Below are positions 60,478 to 64,000 of a stretch of DNA of 64,000 nt, in pieces. Source of the stretch: Multifurca ochricompacta. Lineage: Eukaryota; Basidiomycota; Agaricomycetes; Russulales; Russulaceae. The position numbers and the translations under genes are program-made. Location of the stretch: NCBI GenBank assembly GCA_022496185.1, contig WTXG01000034.1, forward strand, positions 124,001 to 188,000, written 5' to 3'. How positions within the stretch are numbered: position 1 is the stretch's first letter; every line of letters begins with the position of its first letter. Below the pieces are notes generated by a model. That model searched no databases. It saw only the letters and a program-made list of their open reading frames with translations, and was not told where the DNA came from.

Positions 60478-62600
60478 TTAAGCCTGCGCCTCCCGCGCAC
60501 CTCCAGGACGGCCCTGAGTGACCCCGCGGTGATATTCCGTCTCGCCAGCAACAGGGAAGATAGTCCCGGGTTGTTGGGTCAACGGTGTTACTGCCACGGT
60601 TACCTCCAGAGACGGAATTTCATCCACCCTGACCGCAGACCTGTCATCAACCTAGTATAGCATTGAAAAGAAATTGGCCCAAACTCAGATTACAGTGAAA
60701 AGGAGAGCGTACCGCTTGAATACGCCAGTGGAGGTTTTCTTCCAGGTAAGGGCGTACTACCTCAGGGTCAAGCGACGACAGACCCGATAATTTCGCGATG
60801 GCCGAGGTGAGGCGCACAAGCCCTCCGTCTCTATTAACGCTTGTTCTTGCCTGCGGCAGTTTCCGCACTGGTCCACAGCTGTGTTCACGAACGCGGCGTG
60901 AGCACCTACGAGCGCGGGGCTCGTGTGCCAAGCCGACGGGTCCTCCGGGACGTCACCGAGGAAAACGAGCACAGCGAAACCCTTGCCAAGCTCGTACTTC
61001 TTGGAGGCGATGCGGGTCGTCCAGTCATAGACGACGATCTCTGACGTGGATGACTCTGCCGACGCTGTCTTGACACCGCTGTTTCCAACGGCTACGGGGA
61101 GGGAGTCCACTGGTCCACACCTCCAAACAACCCAATAAGAGAACCCCCGTATTGCCGATAGACATACTTCAGGATTGATTCCTGGATGGCGCTCGCGCTG
61201 TTTGCGTGAATCTCATTGAATTCGGGGTATGAGTATCCAAGTCCTACTGTCCCGGCCGTATCCGTGGAGGCCCAATAGCCGGTCGACGAATTCCAGAAAG
61301 GGGTGAGGGCTGGATGTGATTATGAATATTCCGACGCATGACTCAGGGAAAGTAAAAAGAAAGTGGCATACGAGTGTTGGTGTCGAGGGTAACACCGTGA
61401 CCAATAGTGAAGGTCCCATCTTTGGAATCACCAGGCGATACCCACACTCCAGGGTTAACAGCGGACCAAAGAGAGAGTAAGCGGTCGACGTTGGCATGAT
61501 GCAAGTAGAAAATAGGATCAAAACCTGTATGTGAAATGTTAAGATGCTTGGGAACTTGCACTGGCGAAGCAACCCACCGGCGACAGCAGGGCTACCCATG
61601 TGTCCACCAATTGCGAAATGAATTAGGTCATGGATGGCTTCCAAAGAGTTGCTAGCGGTGCCATCATCTCCCCTCGTGGAGTTGCTAAAGGCTTTCCAAC
61701 TATGAACCCGATTGAAGAGGTCAAGAGTAGATCTAGTGACATCCTCCTGAAATCCTTTCAAAAAGCTGACGCAAATTAGGGATAAGTATCATCTGGGACA
61801 GACGAAGCGAAGTAGAGTCTTACAGTTTCAGACCTTGAACGTCAGTTCTTGCGTCAGGGCTACCGGGGTGATCAGGATGTCTGATCGTGGTCTTCCAAGA
61901 CTTGTAACGGTCCGGAAAATCTTTATGGACGGGGCTGAAAGCGTACTGGAGAAGTGGGTTCTCCACAGGGGTCCTCTTGCCATCAGGCGTAATGATGTCA
62001 ACAAAGGCCAGAGAGATAACCTCGGCAGGGGGAATAATATCGGTCGCCCAATCCCAGTAAGGCGCTCGAAGGTTCTCAGCGGCAGCTATCCAGCGTTCCC
62101 GGTCAACCTGATACGTTTTGGCCTTTTCGAGAGCATGATGCTGCAACACTTGCTAGATAACAAAATGAGTGTCTTAAAACTTTCATAGACTGTTCGAAAA
62201 CAGTACAAACCTCATAAAGAGCTACATATGGCCTGTGCCAAGTTGGGAAGAGCACGGATCCATGGGTGCAATATCCGTCCCACTTAACCTTTTCTCTGAC
62301 CCAGGGACAGGTTTGGAGTCGCCAGAAGCCTCCCACTGAATGTAGGGAACGCCGTGGATCCCGCCAATCCCAAAGTGGGAGGTCGAATTGGTCTGTTTGT
62401 CCTTCTGCATGGCGGCTGCGCAAAAATCAGTGGATCATCCTATAAACGATGACGGCGCGGAAAAACCCGCTTACTGAGAGCCTGAATGTACAAAGAGAAC
62501 TGGTCCTCGATTTTCACGAAGTCATTTATTTCAATACGGTTAGGAGCGGCAGCACCTCGGGTCGCCCGCCTTTAGCACCAGTGATGATGAAGGGAGACAT
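60478..62600 (-). CDS. Tyrosinase (polyphenol oxidase)
   Basis: The gene runs from [12 protein letters not shown] (62600) to the stop at 60478 in seven exons. CuA: GGIHGVPY, then YCTHGS (with the Cys that forms the thioether to the copper ligand), then FPTWHRPY. Cu[17 protein letters not shown], then [16 protein letters not shown]. All six His are present. The C-terminal part ([18 protein letters not shown], then FLGDVPEDP) is the lid domain that is cleaved from latent mushroom tyrosinase. No signal peptide is visible, which fits the cytosolic mushroom enzymes. It hydroxylates monophenols and oxidises o-diphenols to quinones for melanin and browning. The frame shifts near 62556-62570, 62314, 61098 and 60820, each as if one base were missing. 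Introns are GT-AG and in phase. All catalytic residues are kept, so the breaks may be sequence errors. Confidence 0.92.
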
Positions 62601-64000
62601 GTTGTATGTGGTAGAGATGTAGAAGTAGTGAGTAGGATGATCTACTTGCTGGTAAAACCTAGGTGGCTTTTATACCTGATGGACGGACAATTCTCGTGCT
62701 GCATTGAAGTCTCGTCGCTCAGCTTTGCCCAGCCCCGCAAATAGGCCAGGGAATTGAAATTGACCGGAATCAACATTCCATCGCTTGCCAGTGTCAGCCC
62801 TGAGCGCAGAATCGCCGCGGGACTCTATGCTAGTGACAGCAGAAGGAAACGTCTCGAGTTGTGTACCGGCAGAGTAGCTGACCCCTGAACCCCTGGAGTT
62901 TGGGATACATGCTCTACAAATCTGACCTCTTTGACAAGACAGCCCTGAGCGCGCCACAGGGCTTTTGAGGGATGTTAAAACGCTGGCGAGGTGAGCTGCA
63001 AGCTCCAGACTGTCCACGGTGATTCACGGAGAGTAACTGTAAGTCAACGTTATTTACCATTCCATAGAGGGTATTTTGTTTGAAGTGTCCTCTTTAATTT
63101 CGCGTTGGCAGCGGTTGCAGCAGTTTAAGACAAGATGGATGCTTTGCTTTGCTCCCGAAATCGGCCCGCCTGTTCCGTTCAGGTCATATGATCACACAAA
63201 ATATATACTTTCCACTTTCCACTTTGCAGGCGACAAACCCCCGTCACGGTATCTATAAGATGATAATAAAAAAGATAGAAAAACCCCATCACTGATTGAG
63301 AACTGTCAATTCCATGTAGCCCTGAAATACCCCAATTATGTCTTTCTCCTAGTCAAGTGTTGTAAGGGCCCAGGAACCCCACGGCTAAATGCGCCCTGAC
63401 TTAGGGACGCCGCTGTCGGACACTTAGATGCCAGGTTGGACAGATGACACGTAGGACAGCGCTGCTAACAACCTGCGTCTTGAGATACATAATAATATAT
63501 TTCACGAAAAAAAAAAAGTAGATGCTAGATTGGACGTACTCTATGAATAATAATAAGACAATACGCCGTTGGCGCAGACATCATCACGGCAACTTCACGG
63601 CATCCACCAACCTTTTTTTTTATAATGAGTAAAATGCATGAGGCTTTCCTTCTCTTTTCCGAAATATCATGTTTGACAAGTTGATGAGTCTGAAAGCCCG
63701 TACGACATTGCGACCTTTTCGCATGTTTGATCACTATTCCCTGATATACTACAATAAAATTGAGTAAGTGGAAGCAGGGTCCTCGAGTAAAGCGTAGTTG
63801 CCATTCGTAAAGGAGGCCTTCGACTAGTCATCTTACGAGGCAACTACAACACCTGATTGAAATGATCATGATCAAGCCATCCATGTTCGCCGGGTGCTGG
63901 GCGTACTTCCTACACCGGCAGCTCGAGGCCTGGTTTGAGAGTATCAGCGCTTGATCCGGTGGAAGCATATCGCCGGGCCCCCCGCTAAAGGCGACGAAGG
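62601..64000. other. Tyrosinase upstream region to window end
   Basis: Apart from the TATA box I see no supported gene. A-runs occur near 63507-63517 and a T-run near 63612-63620. Confidence 0.4.
62667..62676 (-). promoter_or_regulatory. TATA box of tyrosinase
   Basis: GGTATAAAAG on the minus strand, about 70 bases before the ATG at 62600. Confidence 0.55.

Noticed and set aside
1..64000. CRISPR arrays, bacterial operons, rRNA genes
   Set aside because: None seen; spliceosomal introns and gene families show this is fungal nuclear DNA.

Overview
The window is nuclear DNA of a filamentous basidiomycete, most likely an agaricomycete mushroom. Genes are cut by many short GT-AG introns of about 40-90 bases. 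The gene families fit this: a FunK1-type protein kinase, two DUF6699 proteins, laccases with 17 exons each, and a mushroom-type tyrosinase. Simple repeats, homopolymer runs and degenerate retroelements are common.

Layout. 1-0.8 kb holds one copy of a dispersed repeat whose inverted partner lies at 41.3-42.1 kb. 2.2-3.9 kb (minus) is a disordered Pro/Ser-rich protein of unknown function. 3.9-12.4 kb shows no recognisable gene. 12.4-15.6 kb (minus) carries a DUF6699 protein and the exosome subunit RRP46. 17.8-19.6 kb (minus) is an HMG-box transcription factor. 19.6-26.9 kb is again gene-poor. At 26.9-32.6 kb the ER-shaping protein Lunapark (minus) and the mitochondrial DNA polymerase gamma MIP1 (plus) diverge from a 251-base shared promoter region. 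A second DUF6699 gene (33.4-34.3 kb) and an intron-containing tRNA-Thr (35.2-35.3 kb) follow. 36.4-42.1 kb is a transposon-rich block in which a solo LTR with a 5-bp target duplication interrupts the first exon of a FunK1 kinase gene. From 42.6 to 62.6 kb lies a phenol-oxidase cluster, all on the minus strand: three laccase genes with one shared 17-exon structure, then a tyrosinase. A degenerate Ty1/Copia element sits between laccase 1 and laccase 2.

How the genes relate. Laccases and tyrosinase both oxidise phenols with copper and are linked in mushrooms to lignin or phenolic turnover, browning and melanin; their clustering suggests a locus for phenolic oxidation. MIP1, RRP46 and Lunapark are housekeeping genes. 

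Two cautions. Many otherwise well-conserved genes contain places where one base appears to be missing (about 17 in total, all or nearly all losses). This looks more like uncorrected consensus errors than decay, but for the laccases and tyrosinase real pseudogenisation is not excluded. Exon coordinates were read by eye from splice signals, frame and family similarity; no search was run.
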